Below the pieces are notes generated by a model. It made no database searches and was not told the DNA's origin. It saw only the letters and a list, made by a program, of their open reading frames with translations. Below, in pieces: positions 42,760-55,167 of a DNA stretch of 64,000 bases. Source of the stretch: Aphrocallistes beatrix (lineage: Eukaryota; Porifera; Hexactinellida; Sceptrulophora; Aphrocallistidae); the NCBI GenBank assembly GCA_963281255.1, contig OY725498.1, positions 3,224,001 to 3,288,000 of the forward strand. Direction: 5' to 3'. Position 1 is the first letter of the stretch; every line of letters starts with the position of its first letter. The translations under genes were made by a program, and so were the position numbers.

Positions 42760-45305
42760 ATATGTATAAATCAAGTATTTGACTTGCTGAATTTGGAAGC
42801 TATTAATATATTATGATCCGAAAGAACCAATCGAGATTATACTTCCGATTTTACAAGGAATAGACATGATTAAGAAGTAGGAATGTGTTATATAGCCTGT
42901 AAATTAATTAATAGAATATGCTTTATAGATCAAAATCAGTTATTTAAACGTAATTATGCACTAATGATTTTCATTTCTTATTTAGTTTCGGTGTTCATTG
43001 TTGCTCACCTTTAATACACCAATTGTATATCGTATTTAATAGGTTCTAATACGATTACCATTGTTTCAAGGGTCTTTCGCAAGTTTTCTGAATATCCAAT
43101 TGTTATAGAGGGTAATAGATTGCCATTGTGATGTAACACTGCCTTGATACTGGACATAGATGAATCAATAAAAAGATGCCAATCAGTTGTATGTGTTGAA
43201 CTCCTAAAGCTCCTAAAGCTCCAATCAAAGAGTGGATGTAGTTACAAAAGCAAGAAGTATAGTATATTTTAAAATAAATTAAGAATTCTCCATGACGAGT
43301 ACTAATAACTGATGTTTTGTCACCTCTTCAAGTATGTTCAACTGTTCTAATCTGAAACCAAGTAATCCACTCAGTTCTTTTTACATCATGTGAAATATTT
43401 CGAGGTTTAGTAATTTTATGGTTATGTATATGATGAACTGGACACATTTAAGAGGCGAAGTTAAGGAATCTGTTTTTTTTGTTCTTAGCAGAAAACCCCG
43501 AATTATCAATGATGCAAAAGTAGCAATCAGTTACATGATCTTTTTGTTCTCTCCAGTTAATCAGAACTGCAAAAGGAAACTACTTTCGATAACTATTCAG
43601 CCAAATCCTTAAATAAAATAAACATGAAGTGCAAAAAAAGTGTGGGTCCCAACTATTATCTAGCAATCATACAACCGAAATAATTTATCATAGTCCTTTT
43701 TCACAAGAGGTCATATTACGTAACTGAGAATTAGGAGTAAACTGTGTATCCACAAATTTATCTAAAGCAATTATGGTGGATCATACATTGCGAAACATAG
43801 ATGCAGTATTCAGAATTGAAATAGAATAATCTGAAATAGAAATAATAATTAGTATATTTATAAGAATATAGCAGTAGAATAGACCACGCATGAGAGACCA
43901 CAAAATTAAATAAGCTAAGCTATAAAAATATAGAGATTCCATGATCCAGATCGAATAATCTAGAAACGAGACCTCAATTCAATTGCAGGAAATTTTGGTA
44001 CACAGCTATGACAAATATAGCGCTCAAATAACTTTGGTCAAACATACAAGTATTTAACTATTCAACGAATAATTTATCTTACTACAATAAATCTACATAC
44101 TATTATGCAGTACAATTTCGTTTAATAGAAATATTAATAGATATTAAACGAAATTAGAAAAAATAAAATAACGATTTTTTTAAATCTTAAAGAAAAACTG
44201 ATTATATATTCATTTAAATATCGGAGTAAATCTCAATGACAAATCTTAGGTATTTCACCATGTAGAATCTGATCCCTAGTAATCATTCAAAGAATTTCTA
44301 ATGAGCTATTAAAGTATGTGTACATACTTATTTTCACACATTTATATAAAAATTACTGCTCCCATGATACATATGATATGCCTTATAATTCTATATATTA
44401 ATGCGGACACTTATTGACGAATATTTTTTCAAATACAAAATGCCGTATTGGTTCTAAACTGTAAAACTAGGATATTTAGGCGAATAAATTAGATTTTATA
44501 ACTGATGTGAAAAAATCTGAATATACTAACCAATCCCAAGCCGAAAAAATTAGGGATCGCCATTGCCTTAGTGTACATAATGCTATGGATATGCCAGGTG
44601 TTTTTTCAGTGAACCTAGAGGGCCCAAAAGGGTCCCTAATTTGTCACCAGGGAGTTCTAATTTTTAACTCACTAAGTACCCAATATCATGAAATGTAGAA
44701 TAATTTCGGATTCTGCCCAAATTAGGACAGTGATGATGAAGGTTTAATGAATTTCCCTCAAATATGAGGAATTGAAAACATTCCTTTTGTAACTTTTGAA
44801 ATTATATAGTTCTGATTCTATAGTTCTCCTGCAAGTATGTTATGTGAGGATATGAATGTAATAAATTCAATACCACCAGTGGCGTTTTGCTCGGGTTGCT
44901 GTGGGAAAAGAATTTTTTATAACCCATTCCCACATGATTACTGTGGGAATACCCACGAAAACTCATAGAAACCCACATATTCCGACAGAATCCCTACACA
45001 GACCCACACATGGGAATACCCATAGGCATAACCCTTGGAAGCATTTGGGATTTTTCTATTTATAGTGTAACAAAAACTTTGATGGCTTCCGCATTGAAAT
45101 GGCTTAAACCGGAAATGACGCAAAACATTCATGTGGTAAGCGTGGTAATGTCATTCCCAACCCATAGATACCAAAGATTCCCCCATACTTTGCCAAAAAT
45201 GAAGTAGGGAGGAGTTCCATTTTTGATTGCCAAACCCAAAAACAAAAACCAAAAGACAAATGTTCAAGATCCTCAAATGGTCTGGTACAAGAACTAGAGT
45301 ATTAT
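42760..45305. other. No confident gene
   Basis: Two plus-strand open stretches (43418-43612, 44507-44698) show no family motif. A GTGGGAATACCCAC-rich region at about 44935-45020 contains short palindromes. GCTTAAACCGGAAATGACGC near 45100 is the inverse of a segment at about 20692. Confidence 0.4.
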
Positions 45306-45310
45306 AGATA

Positions 45311-45722
45311 ACAAGCGCGCCCTTCGCTTGTTTGCGCTACGCGGCTGGCAGACACTTTGTGTCCGCCGGAGGCGCCATTTTAACAGAGTGATGAGTCATC
45401 ATTTTAGGAGATGGTTGTATAACATGTGAAGTATATTAATATACACATTCTATTAAAATTTCAGCCTTGTATGCACCTAAAATGGCGTGCCCTAAAATGG
45501 CGTTATAATCGAAAAACTGAAATTTTAATTATAAAAAAGGTGACAATGACGTCATAATTCTATGATGAGTCGACATTTTCGTCTGAGGTAAGAACTTAGT
45601 AGAGCCATAGCCAAAAGACTCCGACATTCCAAAAATCAGCTTTCTGTGCCTGGCAGTTTCTTCAATCAATTCGTTACATATATATATAAATATACACATT
45701 AATCGAGTTTTAATAGTAAGGA
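45311..45722 (+). repeat. CRE/AP-1 dispersed repeat, copy 11
   Basis: It starts ACAAGCGCGCCCTTCGCTTG, has an internal deletion of the first CRE block, and ends TTAATCGAGTTTTAATAGTAAGGAT. Confidence 0.85.
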
Positions 45723-46052
45723 TAATTACTCCATAATACCACATACAGTTTATTTTTGCGATTTGATTATATTTTAGATACAATTATATCATACGGAAAT
45801 ATATATTTTGCCATGCAACCAACGATGAATCTAACAACTAAGAACATCAAAAATATTCATTATCTTGTAGATGGTCAAATGCACGTACTACAACCAGCAA
45901 GTGGTTTAAAAATATTATGTGAAACGTAAAAAACGTACGATATGCACAATTAAATATAACATACAAATAAAGCTGTATTCGTTAATAAAAGTTATGCATA
46001 AATAAAATTGTGTAAATTTGGAAAACCGTACGTTTCGCACGATTACATAGTA

Positions 46053-46554
46053 CAGTTGAATCCGGGGTTTTTTGACACCCCATTTGCACGAAAAAATGTC
46101 AAAAAAACCCGATTGTCAAAAAAACCCAGTGTTGCGCATCCCACTACGAAGAAAATATATTTTAGAGGTCATAGTAAGAATTATTAAGTATGTAAAAGTT
46201 AACATAATGTATTAAGTACTTCTCATCACAAGTCAGTGGTTTAGGTGTAGAGGGTGACCCTTGTCGAGACGCAGGACTATATCATGCCTTTCCGTCAGTG
46301 TCAGACGTTTCTGTTTTGTAATGGATGTCATGAACTAATTGCTGAAAATTGGGTGTCAAAAAAACACAGTGTCAACTGTACATATTTTTACACTAACAAT
46401 TGTCAAAAATACCGATTGTCAAATAAACCCAGTGTGAAAAAAACTCGATGGAAATTCTATAGTAGAAACATGAAAAAAACAATCTGCAGCAAAATATGTC
46501 AAAAAAATACGATTGTCAAAAAAACCCAGTGTCAAAAAAACCCAGTTTCGACTG
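46053..46554. mobile_element. pogo-like element with reiterated GTCAAAAAAACCC
   Basis: Its ends CAGTTGAATCCGGGGTTTTT / AAACCCAGTTTCGACTG are flanked by TA. The word TGTCAAAAAAACCCAGTGT or close variants occurs many times near both ends. No transposase is seen. 502 bases. Confidence 0.75.
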
Positions 46555-46828
46555 TACTATTATACAAAAAGTTGTATGCGATAATAATCAGCAAATAATA
46601 AGAATTATATACTACGTATTGAATTGTTAAGTAACTAAGACTTTGAAAATAAGATTCTATTGATATAGATCATGTGTTTATTTATATTGTGGTTGAATAA
46701 AATATCATATTTCTTCTGTTTGAATATAATATTTCTTCTGTTTGAGTACATATTCCATTATGAATAGATCCACCTTAATACTATTTGTATGGAGGTTTTC
46801 GTGGTGGTCGAATACTTTTGTCGGGGTA

Positions 46829-46891
<63 letters not shown>

Positions 46892-46932
46892 CACATACAT
46901 ACTTGTATATTAACATTAATCGAGTTTTAATA
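46829..46932. repeat. (TA)n tract ending in a dispersed-repeat terminus
   Basis: About 27 TA repeats are followed by ATTAATCGAGTTTTAATAGTAAGGAT, the A/T-rich end of the dispersed repeat. The preceding GAATACTTTTGTCGGGGTAG recurs next to similar tracts near 27520 and 59110. Confidence 0.85.
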
Positions 46933-46934
46933 GT

Positions 46935-47695
46935 AAGGATGATTACGCGTAGTTATAATCAAAGCACAATTTATTTGGAAGTTATTTTAATTCAGAGTAA
47001 GTCAAAGTATAAGTGCTCATAATGTTGGGAAGATTAATACAGAAAAATGTTTAAAACAGATAACATAAGAATCTGCACTCTATCAAATTTAATTGCAGGT
47101 TGAAATATGCAACAATAAAGCTCACTGGAGATAGATGATGGAGAACTGTCGAAATGTTTCTAGAACAGAGAACACAAAATAAAATATGGTAAGACAAACA
47201 AAAATAAGGTAAAGCAAACAAAAGGTTTTGACTCAGTAATAAATAGGGTCGCATAACGGAAATTGACCAAAAGTCGATAACTTTTAATCAGCAACGAATA
47301 TATTAAACTTGTTTACAAATTCTACTTCTTCACATCTCAATGACTCATTGACTATATAAAAAGACTAGCATTATAACTATTTGATGCGATAAAGCGGGGT
47401 ACGAATAGATCGATATAGGAAAGAGATTAGAAATGTAAAATACAACTTCGGGAAAATAATTTGTTGAAATGAGTATTTTCATGCAATAAAATACTAATAC
47501 CACATTATCCCCCGCCCGCGCCCGCCCGGTAGGGTGGGTCGATTTTTCCGACTTTTGGTCCAACTCACTTGGTGATCTCAGATATGACCGGGTTGACTAA
47601 AAAAAACAACTATTTAATTATTAAACCACCCCATTTATACTTTAACATCACCCTACAGGCTACAGAAGAGGAGGATTTCGAAATTTGGGTGGAAC
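46935..47695. other. No confident gene
   Basis: AT-rich; a C-rich patch near 47510-47530. No exon or element end recognised. Confidence 0.4.
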
Positions 47696-48655
47696 TTTGT
47701 CCGCATTTGTGTCAATTTCTCCCTTAATGCTGAAAGAGGATGCAATGGAATAGTAAATGTCACGAAGAACTCAGTGTAGTTGTTATAAAGAAAGAATTTT
47801 CAACTTGGAGCTTCCGTTCAAAAGTTATGATCGTCATCATTACTCATCAAAAATTGATTTGTTTGGAGTAATATCGATTATAACATTAAGACAGAGGTGT
47901 TTAGAGATGTTATCTACCTTATACTTAATCAATGTGAGCTCAGGCGCCCGAAGGGTGCCTACGGCAGAGACAAAATGTCTGCTAGCCGCGCGCAGCGCAA
48001 GTGAGCGAATCGCGCTTGTTATAATTAATATTTTAACAACTTAATATCACTCTTCAACTACTCAATCAACTTTTTCATTTGTTACATGGAATTTCCGAAA
48101 TTTCCGTTAGGACATCATAAAGCATTTCCAGGTATTCAGCTTCCTACAAATCTTGATGATATAAATCATGCCTGATGTATTCGAACTCATCTCATAGAAA
48201 ACGTTGAGTGCCATCCTCATAGAGACATATACACTGCACAAGCAACCCAAGATGTTATTAATAAGGAAAAACGTTATTTCATTAATGATCAAGGCAAGAA
48301 CAAAAAAATCAGAAGATCTAACGGATACTATTCGTGGATTTCAAAAACCAAGTATAAACATCAATGCTAAACAATAAATGTATTAGTAATGCAAATTGAT
48401 GTTACTGAGTATCTGACAAAAAAGCTAAGCTTTAGCTTCAACACATTTATAGTTATTGAGTTTGTCTTGAGTCCAAAGGAATGTCTTGTCTGATTTCCTT
48501 GAATATTAAATCATAACTTTTGAACTGATGCTCCAAGTTGAAAATTATTTCTTTATAATAACTACACTGAGTGCATCACATTTTATGTGACATTTTACTA
48601 TTCCATTGCACTCTCTTTCATCATTAAAGGGATAAATTAATAGCACAAACGCTGA
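47696..48655. mobile_element. Inverted-repeat element with nested dispersed repeat
   Basis: Segments 47700-47830 and 48518-48650 are inverted copies (GCAATGGAATAGTAAATGTCA / TGACATTTTACTATTCCATTGC; TTTTCAACTTGGAGC / GCTCCAAGTTGAAAA). TSDs and exact ends were not resolved. Confidence 0.6.
47832..48020 (-). repeat. CRE/AP-1 dispersed repeat, copy 12 (partial)
   Basis: Reverse orientation, ending GCAAGTGAGCGAATCGCGCTTGTTAT. It lies inside the inverted-repeat element. Confidence 0.8.
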
Positions 48656-49097
48656 AATAAAATTAAAAATTTTGCTCAAATCATGTTCAATTACTTGTTA
48701 GATGAGAACTAAGACTGTTTTGGCTTTCAGAAAACATTATGTGTTAAACGTATCAATCTTCTACCTCTTTAGAAAAAATCAATATCGCCATTTTCAAAAT
48801 ATGTTTGTTACCAACGGATATTGGAACGTACTTTGATATCATCCATAATATAAAAACTCAAATAATGTACATCAAAATATCAAAATATATCTATATATAT
48901 ATGCTGTCTGGCCAAAAGTATAAGAACACCCCGAATTTTTTCATTAGAAATTTTGTTCGATCCATTTGGACTTCTTTAACTTTAGTAGTTTGGAATAAAA
49001 AGGTTTTGCTAAAACTTAGAAGTGTGCAGCTTTGTGTACTTCATATGAACTTTTAGGAGTGGATAATTTCCGGACAAAATATCCTTATGCTCTAACA

Positions 49098-49410
49098 CAG
49101 CGCTGTCCAACAGGCGGCCCGCGTTGCCTGCTTCAATCACCCCCCTTTTTACCCACTTTTAGACAAATTCTCCAAATTTTTCCACATCATGTATCTCGTT
49201 TTCTCGTTGGTAGGGACATAGGGACATAGGGCTGATAGACCATGGTCCTACCAATTCTTTTAAATAGATATTAGCTTCTATTGTTCACGATACAAATTGT
49301 CCAAAATGCTCTATCCATACCCATCCCGAGTGCACGCCCCTGTATTGCGGCCCGCTACTAAATGGTATGAAGCAGTTGCGGCCCGAAGTAAATATAGTTG
49401 GACAGCCCTG
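49098..49410. mobile_element. hAT MITE (GCTGTCCAAC ends), copy B
   Basis: CAGCGCTGTCCAACAGGCGG / GTTGGACAGCCCTG ends with a perfect 8-base target duplication CTCTAACA (49090-49097, 49411-49418). The 8-base TSD confirms hAT-type transposition and a fairly recent insertion. Confidence 0.95.
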
Positions 49411-49429
49411 CTCTAACAGGACCACAGTA

Positions 49430-50650
49430 TTTGAAATCCTGACTATTTTTATCATAACTAGTTATATTAAAAAGGTTGAAAACCACTGATCTAAGGTATA
49501 TAAAAAGAACATTAATTGCATTTTGATCATAGAATTGGACCTGAACTTATTGAATGCTTTACCAATCGCTTACGAAGCAGGTGGATTTATCTCAAAACTA
49601 ATGTGAGCTGAACAAATTAATCATATCAATTGTGGAAATCTTTTTATTAATTTTATTTTTTACTAATTTGTTTGTTTTTTATTAATTTAGTATGTCTCTA
49701 AATTAATTTTTTGTTCCTTTCATTAAATTTATTAGTCTTTCCACTAGTTTTTTTTTCATTAATTTACTTAGTCTATCCAAAAAATTTTCCAGAGTCATCA
49801 CAAATTTGGAAAAACTTTTGTAGGTTACTATTAATATTTCTCAGAAATGGTCTTCAGAATAAGTAAAACGAAAACCGCATTTTAGATTTGAAAGTCTCTA
49901 ATTGAGTGTGAAAGTGGTATTTTTATCCGTGAAGGGTGTACTGCGTGGCATTATAGATCTTATTCATACTTGGCAGGTTTTGATCTAATTCCTACCTCTG
50001 CGTTGTTCTAATTCCTACCTCGAAAGTTGAACAAATCCTACATCGGTGAGGTCTAATTCCGGCGTTGCGTTCTATGTACCTAATATAAATTCAAAACAAG
50101 CAAGAGGAGTAAGTAATGAGAATAGAGATAATTAAAGGCTGAGGATGGGTAAAGGGGAACTGTAGCGTTTGATAAAGATAGACTATGTTTTAAAGTGACT
50201 TCCTATAAGAAATAAAGCACTTTAAGTCAGGAGTGGCACAAGGAATTATACTCTGGGGTCGCACATGGGTGAGAATCCCTCGCAATTGGGTTGCGGAACC
50301 TCAACTGCAAATCGAAATTATTTTTGATGTTTGCTCGAATAAAATTATTATTTGGAATAGACCTCAAAGTTCCAAAATTATTTTGCGCAGTAAATTGTGT
50401 TTACTGTTCAGAATGTGTTAGAATTTTTCAGAAATACAAAATATCATATAAAAAATATTCAAAATATCGCGACCCTTTAGGAGAGGAGATTATCCGTAGG
50501 GGTCGCGGTTGCAAACCTCTCTTTCGCTACCCTTATATTAAATTGATTTCATTGTAGCGCAGCAATCATGCCAAACTAAAGTAAATTAATTGAATAAAAC
50601 AGTTGATAATTGTATTATTAGATGACATCCAGTACTAGATAAATTATTAT
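49430..50650. other. Unassigned; hAT right-end remnant near 49475
   Basis: AAAAAGGTTGAAAACCACTG at about 49471-49490 is a typical hAT right end without its partner. A CAGGAGTGGCACAAGG sequence near 50228 looks like a hAT left end, but no right end was found. No gene recognised. Confidence 0.35.
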
Positions 50651-50656
50651 GCTTAC

Positions 50657-50939
50657 CAATTGATAAGTAATTGCACGAAGATAAAACACATAACTATAGC
50701 CTTGTAGAGTAGAGAATGTGGCATGAGAATGATTCTTTGTAATACAAGGGTCAAAAAAGTCGTTGGAAGAAATTATTAGAGGGAAGGAACAGCTAGATGA
50801 TATATTATATAAAGTATAGATATAATAATCTTCCACAACATCAGGAAATTGATAATAAGATATATCCCGAAATTCGGAAATGTTAAAGAGTCTTGAATCA
50901 TAAGCATTGTTAAAAATAACAACAAGTACAAGATGATAC
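50657..50939 (-). CDS. Membrane-protein gene, luminal-domain exon
   Basis: The 283-base exon lies between acceptor (TTTAATATAG|G) and donor (CAATTG|gtaagc). It enters in phase 2 and leaves in phase 0. The single open frame of 94 codons starts YHLVLVVIFNNAYDSRLF and continues through YYQFPDVVEDYYIYTLY. A segment with paired Cys (SSSCSFPLIISSNDFFDPC) follows, ending YSYVFYLRAITYQL. Potential glycosylation sites are NIS (twice) and NHS. It looks extracellular or luminal. The CxxPL...DPC...YVFYLRA order could be a PA-type domain, but confidence is low. The preceding exon was not found. The next fits at 41947-41857. Confidence 0.7.
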
Positions 50940-51033
50940 CTATATTAAATATAATCGATAAACAAAAATGTCTAAAACATGCGAAATATAAAAATAAATT
51001 CAAACCTTGAGAAAAGATATTCAAATCTTAAAA

Positions 51034-51392
51034 CAGGGCTGGGGTTGGTTAACCGATTTTAGGGCTCAGTCATTTTGGTTTCCTCCAGGGCGGTTAACCG
51101 GTTAACAGATGTCAAAATAAATTAGTAAAATATGGATTTTTGGACTAATCTTTAACCTGGTATTAATAATTTTATAATTTTCAGTGGTCTCGAAATATAT
51201 TATATGATTATAAAATAGGAATTATACTGTATTATCAAATTTTTAGAAGCAATATTTATAAATCTCCGTAGAAAAACAATGAAATTAGTGTAAATATTTA
51301 TAAAATAAAGCCGATCGGTTAACCGATCGAGGATTTCCTTAACCGTTAACCGGGATTGACGGCAGTTAACCGGTTAACCGAATCCAGCCTTG
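51034..51392. mobile_element. MITE with GGTTAACCGGTTAACC palindromes, copy B
   Basis: It is inverted relative to 20093-20460 and shares GGTTTCCTCCAGGGCGGTTAA. Ends CAGGGCTGGGG / AATCCAGCCTTG are flanked by a 7-base direct repeat CTTAAAA (51027-51033, 51393-51399). Confidence 0.9.
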
Positions 51393-51590
51393 CTTAAAAT
51401 TTAACATCAAATTGAGCTAAAAATATAGTCAATTTAATCAAGAGTATAAACCCAAAGGCAGAACATTGTATTTCTGCCAACTAGGTTTTTCTGAAGATTT
51501 TGTAACAGAAATGATGAGTACAATCTAAGGTAATTTGAGATAGTCTCAAAATCATGTGAAAATCTACATAATCTGGAGATAATACCGACA

Positions 51591-51796
51591 CATGGGTTTA
51601 TCTAGGATTTCCTAGTCTGGCACTTTTTTTGAAGGTGATAAAAGTTATATGGCACCCAAACAGTGGTTTATCTTGTAATTTCATGGGTGGTAGTAACTCA
51701 ACACCAAAATCGAATCACACTGCAAGCACCTAGGCAACTCGGACGATACCAGGCTGGCACCTATAAGTACCGGCTAAGCAACTAGATAAACCCCTG
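51591..51796. mobile_element. hAT MITE with GGGTTTATCTAG ends
   Basis: The termini CATGGGTTTATCTAG / CTAGATAAACCCCTG are flanked by TACCGACA and TACCGACC (7 of 8 matching), the length expected for hAT. A partial copy lies at 25859-26025. Confidence 0.85.
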
Positions 51797-51804
51797 TACC
51801 GACC

Positions 51805-52868
51805 ATGTTCAATTGCATAGCGTATCTTTTTCATGAAAAGTATCGCAGATCAGCTGTGATGTAGAATAGTTTAAATTAGCATCGAGGGATTCGCATTCTG
51901 GGCAATTTACTTAAAATTCAGAGAATAATGCACATAGCACTCGTGGTTCTCACAGGAATTAAAATTTCATTCGACTTTTTTCCAAAGCTACGGATGCAAA
52001 AGGATTTCTTCGCAAAGATTTGTCAAACAAGGGTATAATTGATTTTATGCAAAAGCATTCATTGAGCTACAGAAAGGCTTGGACATCACACATATTTGTT
52101 TATATCCTTAAAGTTTCGTGCATGGAGATGGCAAACATAATCTCAAAGACCATACCATGACAAATTGATTGAGCAAGCATTTAATAATTTCACAGATCGT
52201 AGAGTCCAGACGTTATCATCTTATAATCCATCAGGCTACGCATTTAAAGCTGGTTGCTGAAAAAGAGGTTCAAATAGCACAATGATAATGACACTCAGTT
52301 TAATTACTAAGGGGATTTATCAATAATTCGTTGTAATGAATAATGATGATGTATCATAGTAACTCATATAACATTGCGCTTCGATGAGTCGCACTCCAAT
52401 ACTGTTTCTAGAACGAGGTAGCTATAGTGAAAAATTTGCAATTAGTACTGTTCTATAAATTTTTACAAAATACCACAAAACTCTGGTAATAAAATTAGAT
52501 CAATATATTGGAAATTTTAAATTGAGCAAGTTTTCTGAAACGGAATAGTGTAACTGAACCATTCTAACAAGCTATAAATTTGCATAACCCGTATATTATT
52601 GCTTTTAAACACTTTTAATCACATATTTGAAATGATAGCTGATAATTTCCACAGTATCCATTTATTTAAATAAGGATTCATGGACCGAATACAATGCATT
52701 AATCAAAAGTATTGCTGCATCATTTGTACATCAAAAGATGTAGCATTGTTGACATTTACAAAAAAAACTTATCGCAACAATTTTAAAAAATATTCATGAA
52801 AATGATTGATGGCGTAAAACTTTCAATGTAATTAACATTTTTACAAATTGACCACCATAGTATATGAG
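51805..52868. other. No recognised gene
   Basis: AT-rich sequence upstream of the membrane-protein exon. An unrecognised 5' exon of that gene may lie here or beyond. Confidence 0.4.
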
Positions 52869-52872
52869 TATA

Positions 52873-55165
52873 GTCAGGTCAAAATAGGAAGCAAATAGTC
52901 CCAACCCCAAAAAATTGCAAGAAATTGTTTTATTGCATTTTTCCGTTGTATCATGTCGTAGAAGTAACATACTAAAAGTATACCGAAATCGGAGTATCGG
53001 AAAGTGATTTGCCACGATCCCGTCGTTGACCCCGGACTATACAAATCGCCGGTTTTGAAAACAGAGTTTAACCTTTCAAATGATTGCATACCAGTTTTTT
53101 TGTGCACAGCATCAAATTTCCGGCAATTTGATATATATATTGACTATATTTTGAGCAAAAGAATTTTGGGTCCTCCCTAGCAACAGCCTGGAATGTAAAA
53201 ATTCCGATCTCCAAATTTGGTGTAAACCATATCGAGTGACCCTTTGTTTTTCTCGGCTATGCTTGCTGAGTACGAATTTCTTAATATAAATAGGCTAAAC
53301 GTTAGTTTTTAAATATTATGGTTTGAGACTGGTGGTATTCATTTATTTTAAACAGTAAATATACCCATGAATTTTTATTTTGTCCCTTTAATTCCTAGGA
53401 AACATAAGAATGGAAAATTTAGGTGGCATAGATGGATAAATAGACGAATTGATATGCTCACATTTCAATTTCTTCTTCGGTTTTATCATCCGATGCAATT
53501 CCTTCTTTCATATTGCCAATGTTGTTATTTTGGCATCGTCCGCATGCTTGAGAACAGTTGAGTCCTTGTTTTCTGTGGCTATATCTGAGACTATTATAGC
53601 CTGTGGAACAGTTCCAGTGGATCATTTTGAAGAGTGCTTCGGGTGCAGGGTTACTGTCCAACATGACTGGGATTAGGCTGCTATCTTGGCAGTTCCATCC
53701 CCATTCGGTGAACTACATACCATCAGCCGTACCCATCCACATCATCACCTGGAAATAGCACCTCAGAGAGTGAAATTCGTGGTGGAGGCTGTAGGTGACA
53801 GTCTTTCGGGTGTAGCGAAGCTTTTGCACTCAATTTCTAGGAGAGGATAGTGTATCTCAACTCGCGAAGACTGTCCCCAGGTTTTGCATTGAACAACGCG
53901 ATCATGACTTTATAACCAGTGCTTTCTATCACAACTGGGTCTTGGTTTGGTGCCGAAAACACCCAAACATAGGTTTTTAAGATGGAATCCTCTTTGAACT
54001 TGTACAGAGCAGACTTCTTTCCGAGCCCGAAAATGCTGAAAGTGGCGTCACACCCGGTGAATGCATGCAGAAAAAGCAAGCTGTGGCAGATTTCGTACGC
54101 AAGCACCTGCTTCATCACCTTGATATCATACACTACGTTTGGTTTCCCTTTATCTGAGCGAAGTACGTATATCTTATTTGCATTGTTGTTAGGAGTGTAT
54201 TGCAGCAACAGAACCAATAGATCCGTATCCTCGCCTATCAGAGTTGTTGTCTTGGACGAGGCCATTGATACTGCTGCCTTCACAATGTCAACATCGGCAT
54301 CCTCCTTAGCCTGTATTACATGGCACCCTCTTTCTCTAATAAGTCCAGAAATTAGACGGATGAGGGGCTGTTTGTTGGCTTGATTGCTACAGTCTCCGCA
54401 AAGAAAATTCACTTTCTGAGGTGCTATTTCCAGATGAAGATGTGGATGAGCATGGCTGATGGTATGGAGGTCACCCTGCATCCGGCACTCTTGAAAATGA
54501 TTCATTGTAACTGTTCCACAGGCTCTAGTAGTCTCAGATGTAGCTGCAGAAAACAATACTCAACTGTTCTCAAGCATGCGGACGATGCCAAGATGACAAC
54601 ATTGGCAAAATGAAAGAAGGAATTGCATCGGATGATGAAACCGAAGATGGTATTGAAATGTGAACATATCAATCCATCTATGCTAAAAAACATGAATACC
54701 ACCACCAGTCGCAAACCATAATATTTAAAAACTAACGTTTAGACTATTTATATTAAGAAATTCGTACTCAGCAAGCATAGCCGAGAAAAACAAGGGGTCA
54801 CTCGAAATGGTTTACACCAAATTTGGAGATCGGAATTTTTACATTCCAGGCTGTTGCTAGGGAGGACCCAAAATTTTTTGCTCAAAATATAGTCAATATA
54901 TATATCAAATTGCCGGAAATTTGATGCTGAGCACGAATATGACAATAAAAAACTGATTTGCAATCATTTGAAAGGTTAAACTCTGTTTTCAAAACCGGCG
55001 ATTTGTATAGTCCGGGGTCAACGACAGGATCGTGGCAAATCACTTTCCGATACTCCGATTTCGGTAAACTTTTAGTATGTTACTCCTACGACATGATACA
55101 ACGGAAAAATGTAATAAAACAATTTCTTGCAATTTCTTTGGGGTCATGCATCATATTGACCTGAC
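52873..55165 (-). mobile_element. Long-TIR element encoding an Asp-rich/Cys-tail protein, copy 1
   Basis: The 2,293-base element has termini GTCAGGTCAAAAT / ATATTGACCTGAC flanked by TA. Its two ends are long inverted repeats of roughly 700-900 bases (for example CAACGACGGGATCGTGG versus its inverse near 55025). The TIRs include coding sequence for the Cys-rich protein tail. The central unique part encodes the Asp-rich domain on the minus strand. Copy 2, in opposite orientation, has the same architecture, so this is a genuine element family rather than a chance rearrangement. Confidence 0.8.
53452..54392 (-). pseudogene. Possibly PIN-like element protein, C-terminal two thirds
   Basis: Minus-strand coding begins in mid-protein with SNQANKQPLIRLIS, then CHVIQAKEDADVDIVKAAV and TTTLIGEDTDLLVLLLQY. 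ICHSLLFLHAFTGCDATFSI and GKKSALYKFKEDS follow. The acidic EDADxDIV and GEDTDLLVLL motifs suggest a metal-binding nuclease fold (PIN/FEN-like); this is inference. After a stop at 53837 the sequence continues through GMELP-type frames to NPAPEALFKMIHWNCSTG and RKQGLNCSQACGRCQNNN, a Cys-rich tail. The N-terminal part is missing. I associate this protein class with mobile elements in many invertebrates, function unknown. Confidence 0.6.
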
Positions 55166-55167
55166 TA

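Noticed and set aside
46705-47022. Open frames of Tyr-Ile repeats
   Set aside because: They translate the (TA)n tract at 46829-46883.
51000-51033. Donor-like CTCAAG|gtttga as the exon preceding 50939
   Set aside because: The only frame in the needed phase meets a stop within a few codons and no acceptor is available. The position is also next to a MITE insertion.
53982-54383. 133-codon plus-strand frame
   Set aside because: It is the antisense shadow of the Asp-rich protein coding on the minus strand.
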